Assembly (NCBI RefSeq): GCF_016735515.1
Contig: NZ_JAERQZ010000002.1
Coordinates: 186,001-250,000, forward strand
DNA: 64,000 nucleotides
Direction: 5' to 3'
DNA from: Piscinibacter sp. HJYY11
Lineage (GTDB): Bacteria; Pseudomonadota; Gammaproteobacteria; Burkholderiales; Burkholderiaceae_C
Each line of letters starts with the position of its first letter. Positions within the stretch are counted from its first letter, which is position 1. The position numbers and the translations under genes were made by a program. Under the pieces are notes generated by a model, which was not told where the DNA came from, did not search any database, and saw only the letters and a list, made by a program, of their open reading frames with translations. Below, one piece after another: positions 36,263-48,632 of the stretch.

Positions 36263-37246
36263 TCAGAAGTTGTGGCGCACGCCCACGGCGAACGACTGGA
36301 TGTTCTCGCCAGCGGCCGGGCCGGGGCCAATCAGGGCGCCCGGGTTGTAGGCAGCGTTCGCCTCGTTGTCGACCTTCGTGTAGAAGGCGTAGACCTTGGT
36401 GCGCTTGCTCAGGTTGTAGTTGTAACCCAGGGTGTACTGCTTGGCGCCGGAGGCGTCCACACCACCGCGGTCACCAGCAAGGCCGGCGTTCACATGGAAC
36501 TCCGAGGCGCCCATCGCGTACATGCCGGCAAAGCGGATGTTGTTGCGCTTGAAGGTGTCGCCCGTGGTGCGCTCGTAGTAGCCGCCGAAGGTGAAGGCGC
36601 CGAGTTCGTACAGGGCGCGGAAGGCGTAGCTCTTGCGTTCCGTGCCGGTGGCGGCTTCATGGCCGAAACCCAGGTGCAGGGGGCCTGCGTCGTAGTTCAC
36701 CGCGAAGGAGCGGTTGGTCACGGTGCCGGTCTCGTGCAGCGAGTACTGCACATCGCCACGGAAGCCGGCGATCGTCGGCGTGGTGTAGGCGATGGCGTTT
36801 TGCAGGGCGCCGGTGGTCACGAACTCATACAGCGCATCGGCGGAGCTGCCGGTGTCGTGGTTGTGCATCGACACGTAGTCGGCGGTAGCGAAGTAGGCTT
36901 CGGATGCCGGCATGTTGCCCAGACGGATGGCACCGAACGTCGGGTGCGACAGGCCAACGGTGGATTCACGACCCCAGAAGCGGCTGCCGGCGATGGTGCC
37001 GGTGTCAGTGTTGAAGCCGTGCTCGATCACGAAGTTGGCCTTGAGGCCGCCACCCAGATCTTCCGAACCCTTGAAGCCGATACGCGATGCGCTGTCGACT
37101 ACACCGGTGCGGCTGGTGGAGCCGACCTTCTGGCGCTCGACGGTGTCATTCAGACGACCGTAGATGGTGACGTTGCTTTGTGCGAGAGCCGAGCCAGCCG
37201 CGAGGGTGGAAATGGCGGCAATGAAAAGAGAGCGCTTCATGAGCAT
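36263..37246 (-). CDS. Gram-negative porin (Burkholderia-type, 16-strand trimeric)
   Basis: This 327-residue outer-membrane protein has a signal peptide (ending AAGSALA) and then SNVTIYGRLNDTVERQKVGS. Alternating amphipathic strands include GFKGSEDLGGGLKANFVIEHGFNTDTG, and the C-terminal Phe (AVGVRHNF) needed for BAM recognition is present. Such porins admit small hydrophilic solutes. AAGGAA lies seven bases before ATG 37246. A monocistronic, probably well-expressed unit: its own terminator follows. The 172-base upstream region (37247-37418) holds no other gene. Confidence 0.93.
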   Translation of the reverse strand: MLMKRSLFIAAISTLAAGSALAQSNVTIYGRLNDTVERQKVGSTSRTGVVDSASRIGFKGSEDLGGGLKANFVIEHGFNTDTGTIAGSRFWGRESTVGLSHPTFGAIRLGNMPASEAYFATADYVSMHNHDTGSSADALYEFVTTGALQNAIAYTTPTIAGFRGDVQYSLHETGTVTNRSFAVNYDAGPLHLGFGHEAATGTERKSYAFRALYELGAFTFGGYYERTTGDTFKRNNIRFAGMYAMGASEFHVNAGLAGDRGGVDASGAKQYTLGYNYNLSKRTKVYAFYTKVDNEANAAYNPGALIGPGPAAGENIQSFAVGVRHNF

Positions 37247-37418
37247 TCCTTATGTGTGAAGTGCGGGTTGGTACCGCGGGGAGTTTCACTATTCAGAGGC
37301 TGAGTCCCGTACTGCTGACCCAACCGCGCGATGAGTTTAGGCGCGCATGTTCTGGAAAGTCCCAATCTCGTTGCTCGTGCGCAACAAGCTTTTTTGTGCT
37401 TTAGAGCGCTAGCACAAA

Positions 37419-38171
37419 TCAACGGCCACGGTGGTGCGCGGGGGCTTCAAGCCGCTTGGCGAGCACCGACAGCAGCAAGGTCAGCACGAGGTACATCACC
37501 GAGATGGCGAGGTAGGGCTCCCAGTAGCGGGAGTACGCGCCGGCCACGGTGCGCGCGGCCATCGCGAGCTCGGCGAGGCCGATGGCGGAGACGAGCGACG
37601 AGTCCTTGATCAGCGTGATGCCCTCGTTGACCAGGGCCGGCAGCATGCGCCGGAAGGCCTGTGGCAGCACGATGAAACGCATGGCCTGCGCGTGCGTCAG
37701 GCCCAGGCTGTAGCTGGCCTGCGTCTGCCCGAGGTGGATGCTCTGGATGCCGGCGCGGAAGATCTCGGAGATGTAGGCCCCGGCGTTGAGGCTCAGCGCG
37801 AGGGCGCCCGAGAAAAACGCGCCGTGCGATTGGCGGAATTCGCGCGCGGCCTCGCCTGCGAGCAGAAGGCCGGTGTCGGGGTGGATCAGCAGCGGCGTCA
37901 CCGCGAAGTGCACCAGCACGATCTGCACGAAGAGCGGCGTGCCGCGGAAGAAGGTCACGTAGGCGGTGGTGAACGCCCGGGCGACCTTCAGCGCCCAGCC
38001 GAGGGCGATGGACTTCGGCGGCGGTGCATCGACCGAGCTGCTGAGCATGCCGAAGAGCACGCCCAGCACCAGCCCGCAGACGATGGCGACGAGGGTGAGC
38101 TGCACCGTCATCCACAGGCCGGTCACGAACAGCGGCCCGTAGTCGGTGAGGATCTCCCAGCGCAAGTCCAT
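37419..38171 (-). CDS. Amino acid ABC transporter permease (HisM/GlnP type)
   Basis: This 250-residue membrane protein reads YGPLFVTGLWMTVQLTLVAIVCGLVLG at the start. FRGTPLFVQIVLVHFA and the ATPase-contact loop around QASYSLGLTHAQAMRFIVLPQAFRRMLPAL (EAA-type) follow. It is the inner-membrane channel of a polar amino acid importer. The binding-protein gene is immediately upstream (24 bases). No ATPase gene follows in this window; a shared ATPase encoded elsewhere is required. Confidence 0.92.
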   Translation of the reverse strand: MDLRWEILTDYGPLFVTGLWMTVQLTLVAIVCGLVLGVLFGMLSSSVDAPPPKSIALGWALKVARAFTTAYVTFFRGTPLFVQIVLVHFAVTPLLIHPDTGLLLAGEAAREFRQSHGAFFSGALALSLNAGAYISEIFRAGIQSIHLGQTQASYSLGLTHAQAMRFIVLPQAFRRMLPALVNEGITLIKDSSLVSAIGLAELAMAARTVAGAYSRYWEPYLAISVMYLVLTLLLSVLAKRLEAPAHHRGR

Positions 38172-38195
38172 CGCCGAGCGGGCGCGTGGCGAGGC

Positions 38196-39065
38196 TTACT
38201 TCGAGGCGGCCGAAGCCGGCGCGGCGGCAGCGCCCGGCGCAGCACCGAAGTACTGCGCGTAGATCTTGTCGTAGGTGCCGTCGGCCTTGATGTCGGCCAG
38301 GCCCTTGTTGATCTTGCCCAACAGGTCGGTGTTGCCCTTCTTCACGGCGATGCCGTACTGCTCGGGCTGGAAGGACTTGTCGGACACGGTCTTGAACTTG
38401 CTGCCGGCGTTGTTGGCGACGTAGTTGATGACCACGCCGTTGTCGGCCACGACAGCATCGACGCCGCCGGCCTCGAGCTCCTTCAGTGCGAGCGGGGTCG
38501 ACTCGAAGCGCTTGATGTTGGTGCTGTTCTTGCCTTGCAGCTTGGTCACGACCTCGTCGCCGGTGGTGCCGGTCTGCACGCCGACCTTGAGCTTCTTCAG
38601 GTCGTCGAACTTGGTGACCTTCGAGGTGCCCTTCACTGCGATGAGCTGGTGCGCATCGAAGTAGGGGCTGCTGAAGTCCATGGTCTGCTTGCGCTCGTCA
38701 TTGATCGTGATGGCCGAGACGAGCAGGTCGCGGTCGCCGGAGCCGAGGGTGTTGAAGATGCCTTCCCACGGCGTGTTGACGAACTTCACCTCGATGCCGG
38801 CCTTCTGGGCCACGGCCTTCACCACGTCGATGTCGAAGCCGACGATTTCCTTCTGCGGGTTCTCCGACTCGAACGGGGCATAGGCGGCATCGGTGCCGAC
38901 GACGTAGACCTTGGCGGGCGCCGGGGCCGGCGCGGAGGCTGCTGCGACGGGCGCCGACGCGGCGGGCGCCGGCGTCTCGGCCTTCTTGCCGCAGGCGGAG
39001 AGCAGGAAACCGGTGATCAGCAGGGCGCTGGCTTGGAGGAAGCGGCGTGTGGAAAGCGTATTCAT
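38196..39065 (-). CDS. Amino acid ABC transporter substrate-binding lipoprotein
   Basis: This 289-residue protein has a lipoprotein signal (LLITGFLLSAC, then GKKAE) and an Ala/Pro linker to residue 50. The type II binding fold has VVGTDAAYAPFESENPQKEIVGFDIDVVKAVA, LLVSAITINDERKQTMDFSSPYF, VGVQTGTTGDEVV and EQYGIAVKKGNTDLL. These match polar amino acid binders of the HisJ/GlnH group. A short Ala-rich tail ends the protein. ATG 39065 was chosen from the signal peptide. Confidence 0.93.
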   Translation of the reverse strand: MNTLSTRRFLQASALLITGFLLSACGKKAETPAPAASAPVAAASAPAPAPAKVYVVGTDAAYAPFESENPQKEIVGFDIDVVKAVAQKAGIEVKFVNTPWEGIFNTLGSGDRDLLVSAITINDERKQTMDFSSPYFDAHQLIAVKGTSKVTKFDDLKKLKVGVQTGTTGDEVVTKLQGKNSTNIKRFESTPLALKELEAGGVDAVVADNGVVINYVANNAGSKFKTVSDKSFQPEQYGIAVKKGNTDLLGKINKGLADIKADGTYDKIYAQYFGAAPGAAAAPASAASK

Positions 39066-39180
39066 GGACGTCCTTCGAATGGGGCCTGGAAGGCAGCCGC
39101 TCGTGGCGGCCGCAAGGGGGCCCCAGTGTAATGTCGGTCCACGCCGGGGCGGCTCGGCCGATTGCAAGTAGTGAGCCAGC

Positions 39181-39969
39181 TCAACTCGCGTTCAGCTGGG
39201 CCAGTTCCTCCTCGGTGAACCCGGCCGCCAAGCGGGCGCTTTCGTTGAACGGGGGCCGCAGGCGTGGTGCTTCATGGCGGCGGGTGAGCTCGCGGTAGTG
39301 GGCGACCGGGTCCAGCCCTTGGCGCTCGCACAGCCAGCGGTACCAGCGGTTGCCGATGGCCACGTGGCCCACTTCGTCGCGCAGGATGATGCCGAGGATC
39401 TCGACCGTGCGTGTGTCGCCTGCCTTGGCGAACTTGGCCTGCAGCGGTGGCGTGGCGTCGAGCCCGCGCGCTTCGAGCGTGCGTGGCACGAGGGCCATGC
39501 GCGCCGTCGCGTCGCCCGCCGTGCGCTGGGTCATCAGCCACAGCCCGTCGTGGGCGTCGAAGTCGCCGTAGTCGTGGCCGAGGCTCTGCAGGTGCTCGCG
39601 TAGCAGGCTGAAGTGCAGGGCCTCTTCGCTCGCCACCCTGAGCCAGTCGACGTAGAAGAGGGTGGGCATGCCCTCGAAGCGGAAGGCTGCGTCGAGTGCG
39701 AGGTTGATCGCGTTGAACTCGATGTGCGCGATCGCGTGCAGCAGCGCGGCGCGGCCTTCGGGCGTGTACGGCGTGCGCGATGGCACTTCCTTGGGCGGCA
39801 CGAGGCGCGGCCGTGGCGGTCGGCCAGGCAGGTCGAGAGGCGGCTCGATGCGCTCCGTAGGATCGATGAGGGTGCGGTCCAGACTGGCGAAAAGCGCGCG
39901 GGCTTCGGTGGCCTTGGTGGCGGGATCTTGCAGGCACAAGACCTCGAGGGCGCGGCGTCGGGGGTTCAT
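39181..39969 (-). CDS. DUF455 family ferritin-like protein
   Basis: This 262-residue protein has the DUF455 core: [42 protein letters not shown], and [20 protein letters not shown]. The repeated E-x-x-H pattern (IEFNAI, SEEALHF, RDEVGHV) suggests a di-iron four-helix fold. Its function is not established. ATG 39969 ([11 protein letters not shown]) was preferred over an upstream in-frame start at 39990. It is divergent from the carbonic anhydrase gene with only 35 bases between. Confidence 0.9.
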   Translation of the reverse strand: MNPRRRALEVLCLQDPATKATEARALFASLDRTLIDPTERIEPPLDLPGRPPRPRLVPPKEVPSRTPYTPEGRAALLHAIAHIEFNAINLALDAAFRFEGMPTLFYVDWLRVASEEALHFSLLREHLQSLGHDYGDFDAHDGLWLMTQRTAGDATARMALVPRTLEARGLDATPPLQAKFAKAGDTRTVEILGIILRDEVGHVAIGNRWYRWLCERQGLDPVAHYRELTRRHEAPRLRPPFNESARLAAGFTEEELAQLNAS

Positions 39970-40004
39970 CTCTAAAATTATCGGCTTCACCTCGAGGATG
40001 CTCC

Positions 40005-40529
40005 ATGGCCCTTTATCGACTCGGCGACGACTCGCCCGACATTGCCGACTCCGCCTGGGTCGCCGAGAGCGCCCAGGTGATCGGCATGGTGACTCTCGAG
40101 GACAACGCGAGCGTGTGGTTCGGCGCGGTGCTCCGTGGTGACAACGCCCGCATCACCGTCGGGCGCAACGCCAACGTGCAGGACGGCACCGTGATCCATT
40201 GCGACTCGGGCTACCCCTGCACCCTCGGAGAGAACGTGACGGTCGGCCACCAGGTGATGCTGCACGGCTGCACCATCGGCGAAGGCTCGCTGGTGGGCAT
40301 CCAGTCGGTGATCCTGAACGGCGCCAAGATCGGCAAGCACTGCATCGTGGGTGCGGGCGCGCTGGTCACCGAAGGCAAGGAGTTCCCCGACGGCTCGATG
40401 ATCCTCGGCTCGCCCGCCAAGGTGGTGAAGACGCTCACGCCCGAGCAGATCGAGCGGCTGAAGCTGAGCGCGCTGCACTATGTTGAAAACGCCAAGCGCT
40501 ACAAGGCGGGACTGAAGAAGATCGGTTGA
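40005..40529 (+). CDS. Gamma-carbonic anhydrase family protein (YrdA-like)
   Basis: This 174-residue left-handed beta-helix protein is built from hexapeptide repeats ([44 protein letters not shown]). Metal-ligand histidines are visible in TVIHCD and [10 protein letters not shown]. These proteins bind Zn and may be carbonic anhydrases, though many YrdA-like members show no activity. Its TGA stop shares a base with the hslO ATG (TGATG), indicating coupling. Confidence 0.92.
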   Translation: MALYRLGDDSPDIADSAWVAESAQVIGMVTLEDNASVWFGAVLRGDNARITVGRNANVQDGTVIHCDSGYPCTLGENVTVGHQVMLHGCTIGEGSLVGIQSVILNGAKIGKHCIVGAGALVTEGKEFPDGSMILGSPAKVVKTLTPEQIERLKLSALHYVENAKRYKAGLKKIG

Positions 40530-41485
40530 TGAGCGAACTCCACAAGTTTCTGTTCGACGGGCTGCCCGTGCGCGGCCTGCTGGTGCGTTTGACCGGTGAC
40601 TGGCGCGAGGTGCTGGAGCGCCGCGAGTCGGCGCAAGACGCCTTTCCCGCGCCCGTGCGCGAGCTGCTCGGCGAGATGGCTGCGGCCGGTGTGCTGATGC
40701 AGTCGAACATCAAGTTCGATGGCGCCGTGGTGATGCAGATCCACGGTGAGGGGCCGGTGAAGCTGACGGTGGCCGAGGTGAAGTCCGACCTGACGTTCCG
40801 GGTCACCGCCAAGGTGACGGGCGAGATGCCTGCGGTGCCTCGGCTCGACACGCTGGTCAACGTGAACGGCAAGGGCCGCTGTGCCATCACGCTCGACCCG
40901 CGCCAGAAGCTGCCCGGCCAACAGCCCTACCAGGGCGTGGTGGCGCTGCATGGCGACCAAGGCGAACCGCTGCACAAGCTGAGCGAGGTGCTGGAGCACT
41001 ACATGCTGCAGTCGGAGCAGCTCGACACCAAGCTCGTGCTCGCCGCCAACGACAAGGTGGCCGCCGGCCTTTTGATCCAGCGGCTGCCGGTGGAAGGCGC
41101 CGGCAACATCGGTGCCCGCAACGAAGACGACATCGGCCGCGATGAAGACTACCGCCGCATCTCCATGTTGGCCGCCACGCTCACGAGCGAAGAGCTGCTC
41201 ACGCTCGATGCCGACACCATCCTGCGCCGCCTGTTCTGGGAAGAGAAGGTCGTGCGTTACGAGCCGCTGCACCCGCAGTTCGCCTGCAGCTGTTCACGCG
41301 AGCGGGTGGGCAACATGCTCAAGTCGCTGGGGCGCGAAGAGATCGACGGCATCGTCGCCGAGCAGGGCCGCGTCGAGATCGGCTGCGATTTCTGCGGCGT
41401 GAAGTACCACTTCGACGTGGTGGACGTGGGCGAGCTGTTCACGCCGCAGGGCCGGCAACAGCCGGGCACGACGACGCTGAACTGA
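40529..41485 (+). CDS. hslO: Redox-regulated chaperone Hsp33
   Basis: This 318-residue holdase is switched on by oxidation in the cytoplasm. The N-terminal domain has LFDGLPVRGLLVRLTGDWREVL. The C-terminal zinc switch is complete: CSCSRERV and GCDFCGVKYHFD supply C-x-C and C-x-x-C. ATG 40529 overlaps the stop of the carbonic anhydrase gene, so the TTG three bases earlier is not needed. Confidence 0.95.
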   Translation: MSELHKFLFDGLPVRGLLVRLTGDWREVLERRESAQDAFPAPVRELLGEMAAAGVLMQSNIKFDGAVVMQIHGEGPVKLTVAEVKSDLTFRVTAKVTGEMPAVPRLDTLVNVNGKGRCAITLDPRQKLPGQQPYQGVVALHGDQGEPLHKLSEVLEHYMLQSEQLDTKLVLAANDKVAAGLLIQRLPVEGAGNIGARNEDDIGRDEDYRRISMLAATLTSEELLTLDADTILRRLFWEEKVVRYEPLHPQFACSCSRERVGNMLKSLGREEIDGIVAEQGRVEIGCDFCGVKYHFDVVDVGELFTPQGRQQPGTTTLN

Positions 41486-41506
41486 CCCATCACAGGACAT
41501 CCGCCC

Positions 41507-41983
41507 ATGCTCTACGCCTTGCTCAAACTCTTGCACTGGGCTGCGATCACCATCTGGCTGGGCGGCATGGTGTTTGCGCATTTCTGCCTGCGGCCTGCCG
41601 CCATGACGCTGCCTCCGCCACAGCGGGTGCCGCTGATGGCCGATGCGTTGGGCCGCTTCCTGAACATCGTGGCGGGTGTCGTGCTGGTCACCCTGGGGAC
41701 GGGCGCTGGCATGTGGACCTGGGCGGTGCGCAGCACCCACCAGACGGGTACTGCGTTCAACGCCCCGGCCGACTGGTACGTGATGGCCGGGCTGGGCGTC
41801 TTGATGGCCCTGGTGTACGGCCACATCCGCTTTGCGCTTTACCGACGGTTGCAGCGCGCCGTGGCCGCTCAGGACTGGCCGGCGGGTGGCGCGGCCTTGC
41901 AGGAGATCCGCTTCTGGGTCAGTGCCAACATGGTGTTCGGCGCGATCATCCTGGCGGTGGTGACGCTGGGGCAGGCGAGCTAA
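41507..41983 (+). CDS. CopD family membrane protein
   Basis: This 158-residue protein has four hydrophobic segments, starting LYALLKLLHWAAITIWLGGMVFAHFCLRP. The pattern of His in helix 1 (LLHW, FAHF) resembles the CopD/DUF2269 group of small heme- or copper-associated membrane proteins. Function is not defined. It follows hslO by 21 bases and ends tail to tail with the NadR-like gene, the two stops sharing CTAA. Confidence 0.78.
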   Translation: MLYALLKLLHWAAITIWLGGMVFAHFCLRPAAMTLPPPQRVPLMADALGRFLNIVAGVVLVTLGTGAGMWTWAVRSTHQTGTAFNAPADWYVMAGLGVLMALVYGHIRFALYRRLQRAVAAQDWPAGGAALQEIRFWVSANMVFGAIILAVVTLGQAS

Positions 41984-42600
41984 CGATCCCCACGGGCGAG
42001 CAGGTGACGCTCGCAGTCGGCGTCGCCACAGCGCTCGCAGATCCACTGCCAGGGGCGTTGCGGTGAGTCGTCGGGCAGTCCATGGCCGACCGCGGCCAGC
42101 GCAGACCGCAGCCGCTGCGGCCCTTCGCCGCTGACGACCGCATACGGAACATTCGCCCGCAGGAGGCTGGATCGCACCAGGGCGGTCACCGGCTCGCGCA
42201 CATGCGCGCCGTCCCGCATGTGCCCGTCGGCTTTCCAGGGCAGGTCGAGTGCGGTCAACAGCGTGTGGCGATACCGCCGCTGTTCGGCTTCGGCCATGAC
42301 GTAGAGACTGGCGTCGCCGAAGATCAGGTCGCTGTAGACCGCGATCATCAGCGCCGAGGTGTCGGCGACCACGATGTCGTGCGTGGCCATGGCCGCTTCG
42401 ATGCGGCGCGCCTGTTCCCGTGCGATGCCGGCCTGCTCGTGCACCTGAGGCGTGCGCCCCCGTGCCATGCAGAACTCGCGCAGGTATTCGTCGACGCGTG
42501 CAACGCGCAGGCCTTCTTGCGCGAGCGCTTCGGCCAGATCCGCCGCCAAGGTCGTCTTGCCCGTGCTTTCGGCGCCGACGATCGTGATGACGTCGCTCAT
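41980..42600 (-). CDS. NadR-like AAA ATPase / ribosylnicotinamide kinase with a Cys-rich tail
   Basis: This 206-residue P-loop kinase has Walker A VGAESTGKTTLA, VDEYLREFCMARG and a Walker B-like HDIVVADTSALM. It resembles the kinase domain of NadR, which phosphorylates nicotinamide riboside to NMN. Its ATG overlaps the pnuC stop (ATGA), so uptake and trapping are coupled. The C-terminus CERCGDADCERH could form a small metal site (C-x2-C-x4-C-x2-H), which the NadR kinase domain does not need. No nadM or repressor domain is present. Confidence 0.85.
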   Translation of the reverse strand: MSDVITIVGAESTGKTTLAADLAEALAQEGLRVARVDEYLREFCMARGRTPQVHEQAGIAREQARRIEAAMATHDIVVADTSALMIAVYSDLIFGDASLYVMAEAEQRRYRHTLLTALDLPWKADGHMRDGAHVREPVTALVRSSLLRANVPYAVVSGEGPQRLRSALAAVGHGLPDDSPQRPWQWICERCGDADCERHLLARGDR

Positions 42601-43226
42601 GCCGCGACGGCCAGGCGCTTCCAGGCACGCAGGCCGGCGATCGACATCACGATGAAGATCGCATAAAGCACCACGGTGAGCCACAAGCCCTTGTAGGCGA
42701 AGAGCGCGACGCTGACGGCGTTGACAACCAGCCAGGCCGTCCAGTTCTCGACGTACTTGCGGCCCAGCAGCCATTGGCCGAGCAGGCTGGCGGCGGTGGG
42801 GAAGGCGTCCCACCAGGGCACGTCGGTGTCGGTGGTGCGGGCCAGGAAAAGGCCGGTCAGCGGCCAGGCAACGGCGAGCGCCGCGAGCAGGCCCCAGCGG
42901 GCGGTGGGCGCGAGCGAGCGCACCTGCAAGGGCTTGCCGTCATCTTGTGTGCCCCGCAGCCATTGCCACCAGCCCCAGCTCGCCACCACCACGAAGAAGA
43001 TCTGCAAACCCGCTTCGCCATAGAGCTTGCTGTTCCAGAACAGCAGGAAGTACAGCAGCGAGCTCGCGATGGCCAGCGGCCATGCGATCGGGTTGACGCG
43101 CATGTTGCACACCACCATCAGGATCGCGAGCACGAAGGCCACGATCTCGAGCCAGGTGACGGGTGAGCCGAGCAGAGTGAAGGGCGCGACGAAGATCGGC
43201 TGCAAGGCCTGCAGCAGGGCATCCAT
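42597..43226 (-). CDS. pnuC: Nicotinamide riboside transporter PnuC
   Basis: This 209-residue membrane protein has about seven helices. PnuC-type features are SPVTWLEIVAFVLAILMVVCNMRVNPIAWPLAIAS, LLFWNSKLYGEAGLQIFFVVVASWGWWQW and GRKYVENWTAWLVVNAVSVALF. PnuC carries nicotinamide riboside into the cell by facilitated diffusion, with phosphorylation driving retention. It lies five bases after ftsB and overlaps the kinase gene. A thiamine-type relative (PnuT) is possible, but the NadR-like partner favours PnuC. Confidence 0.92.
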   Translation of the reverse strand: MDALLQALQPIFVAPFTLLGSPVTWLEIVAFVLAILMVVCNMRVNPIAWPLAIASSLLYFLLFWNSKLYGEAGLQIFFVVVASWGWWQWLRGTQDDGKPLQVRSLAPTARWGLLAALAVAWPLTGLFLARTTDTDVPWWDAFPTAASLLGQWLLGRKYVENWTAWLVVNAVSVALFAYKGLWLTVVLYAIFIVMSIAGLRAWKRLAVAA

Positions 43227-43231
43227 GGCGA

Positions 43232-43507
43232 CTAGCGCTTCGGTGTGACCTGGACGTAGATCTCGTCCGGCTTCACCATGCCGAGCTCGAAGCGGGCCTT
43301 CTCCTCGACCATTTCCAGGCCTTCCTTGAGGTCGCTGACTTCGGCCAGCAACTGCTCGTTGCGCTCATGCGCCGCTTCGTTCTGCGCCTTCTGGTCGAGC
43401 AGTTTGGACTCCAGCTCCATCACGCGTGGCACCCCTGAGCTGCCGAGCCAGAGCTCGGCATGCACCAGCGCGATGAGCGCCAGCAGGGCGAGGGTGACGA
43501 GGCGCAC
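43232..43507 (-). CDS. ftsB: Cell division protein FtsB
   Basis: This 91-residue bitopic protein has one membrane helix (LVTLALLALIALVHAELWLG) and a coiled coil (ELESKLLDQKAQNEAAHERNEQL), then the family end KARFELGMVKPDEIYVQV. It forms the FtsBLQ complex at the septum. The gene lies nine bases after eno, the usual order in proteobacteria. Confidence 0.95.
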   Translation of the reverse strand: MRLVTLALLALIALVHAELWLGSSGVPRVMELESKLLDQKAQNEAAHERNEQLLAEVSDLKEGLEMVEEKARFELGMVKPDEIYVQVTPKR

Positions 43508-43516
43508 TGGGTGGAT

Positions 43517-44800
<1,284 letters not shown>

Positions 44801-44862
44801 CTATCTTCCTCTTGGCAGTTTTGGTGGATTCTGTGGAATCGGCGATTGTCGTCCGAGGCCGG

Positions 44863-45150
44863 TTACACGCCGTCGACAACGATCATGCGCATGATCCCGG
44901 CGCCTTCGCGCAGGGTCCGGGCGTGGGTGTAGGTTTCGCTGGCGTAGAAGGCCTTGGCTTTCGCACGGTCGGCGAAGCGCAGCACGATGATGCGGCTGGG
45001 CGTCCACGGGCCTTCGAGCACTTCGAATTCACCGCCGCGCACGAGGATCTCGGCGCCGTGCTCCTGCATGGCTTTGGTCGACCACTCCCGGTACTTCGCC
45101 ATCTTCTCGGCGTCGGTCACGGTCACGTCGGCAATGATGTAGGCGCTCAT
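44863..45150 (-). CDS. DUF1330 family protein
   Basis: This 95-residue protein has a dimeric alpha-beta barrel (ferredoxin-like) pattern: SAYIIADVTVTDAEKMAKY, GAEILVRGGEFEVLEGPW, RIIVLRFADRAKAKAFYAS. DUF1330 has no firm function. Its place between kdsA and eno, 12 bases after kdsA, recurs in related bacteria as I recall and suggests a shared transcript. Confidence 0.9.
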   Translation of the reverse strand: MSAYIIADVTVTDAEKMAKYREWSTKAMQEHGAEILVRGGEFEVLEGPWTPSRIIVLRFADRAKAKAFYASETYTHARTLREGAGIMRMIVVDGV

Positions 45151-45162
45151 CGGTTGGGGTGC

Positions 45163-47774
<2,612 letters not shown>

Positions 47775-47788
47775 TCAACGCGCGGTGC

Positions 47789-48631
47789 TCAGGCTTCGAT
47801 GGGCGAGCGCAGTTCGGCCAGCACCTTGAGCCAGCGCAGCACCTCGGCCGAGGTTTCCTCGGGCCGCTCGAATGGGAAAAGGTGCTCCCCCTCGATCCAC
47901 GACACACGCCCGTTGGCCAGGCGCTCGGTGGCGTGCATGCCCACACGCCGCACGTCGGTCGATTGCGTGCCGCCGATGAAGGCCAGCGGGTGCTGCAGCG
48001 GGTGGCGGCGCAGGAAGCCGGGAATGTCGTGGGCCAGGGTGTTGTAGATGTCGGTCTCGACCTCGCGCCGGAAGGCCAGCGTCACGCCGGGTTCCATCGG
48101 TGGCTGGGCCTCTTCGATGCCGCAGGCGATGTAGTCGGCGAGCACGCGCGGGTCCCAGCGGGCAAATGAGTCCTTGCTGGCGAAATGCTCATGCGCGGCT
48201 TCGCGGCTCGGCCAGTGGTCGCGGCGGCGGCGCGAGATGGCGCCTGGCGAGAACTGCATGCCGAAGCCGGTCATCTTGGCGAACTGGATGGTGGGCGACA
48301 GCAGGCCGCCGATCACCGGCGAATCGAGCATGACCACGCCGCGGGCGAGCTCGGGGCGCTTGGCCGCAGCCAGCAGACTCAGGAAGCCGCCCAGCGAATG
48401 ACCGACGAAGAAGGCCGGCTCCTTGGCGTTGGCTTCCGTGAAGTGCACCAGCTGGTCGCGCAGACGCGGCCAGTGGTTGGTCACCGGGTACCTGGGGTCG
48501 TGGCCGTACTTCTCGACGGCCATCACCGTGTAGCCCGCCTTCTTCCACGCCTCGAACAGCAGCCGGTAGGTGCCGGCCGGGAAGCTGTTGGCGTGTGAGA
48601 AGACGATGGTGCCGGCGTGCTTCTTCGCCAT
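47789..48631 (-). CDS. Alpha/beta hydrolase
   Basis: This 280-residue cytoplasmic hydrolase has IVFSHANSFPAGTYRLLFEAW at the start, nucleophile elbow FVGHSLGGFLSLL (Ser about 99), LDSPVIGG, and a likely catalytic His in WIEGEHLFPFERPEET. The substrate is unknown. It begins one base after the Anbu stop on the same strand, so it is probably the last gene of the mutS-Anbu-hydrolase transcript. Confidence 0.9.
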   Translation of the reverse strand: MAKKHAGTIVFSHANSFPAGTYRLLFEAWKKAGYTVMAVEKYGHDPRYPVTNHWPRLRDQLVHFTEANAKEPAFFVGHSLGGFLSLLAAAKRPELARGVVMLDSPVIGGLLSPTIQFAKMTGFGMQFSPGAISRRRRDHWPSREAAHEHFASKDSFARWDPRVLADYIACGIEEAQPPMEPGVTLAFRREVETDIYNTLAHDIPGFLRRHPLQHPLAFIGGTQSTDVRRVGMHATERLANGRVSWIEGEHLFPFERPEETSAEVLRWLKVLAELRSPIEA

Positions 48632-48632
48632 C

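Noticed and set aside
37380..37412. Hairpin TTGTGC/GCACAA after the ABC permease as a terminator
   Set aside because: The arms are short, the loop is long, and on the minus strand the stem is followed by A residues rather than T residues.
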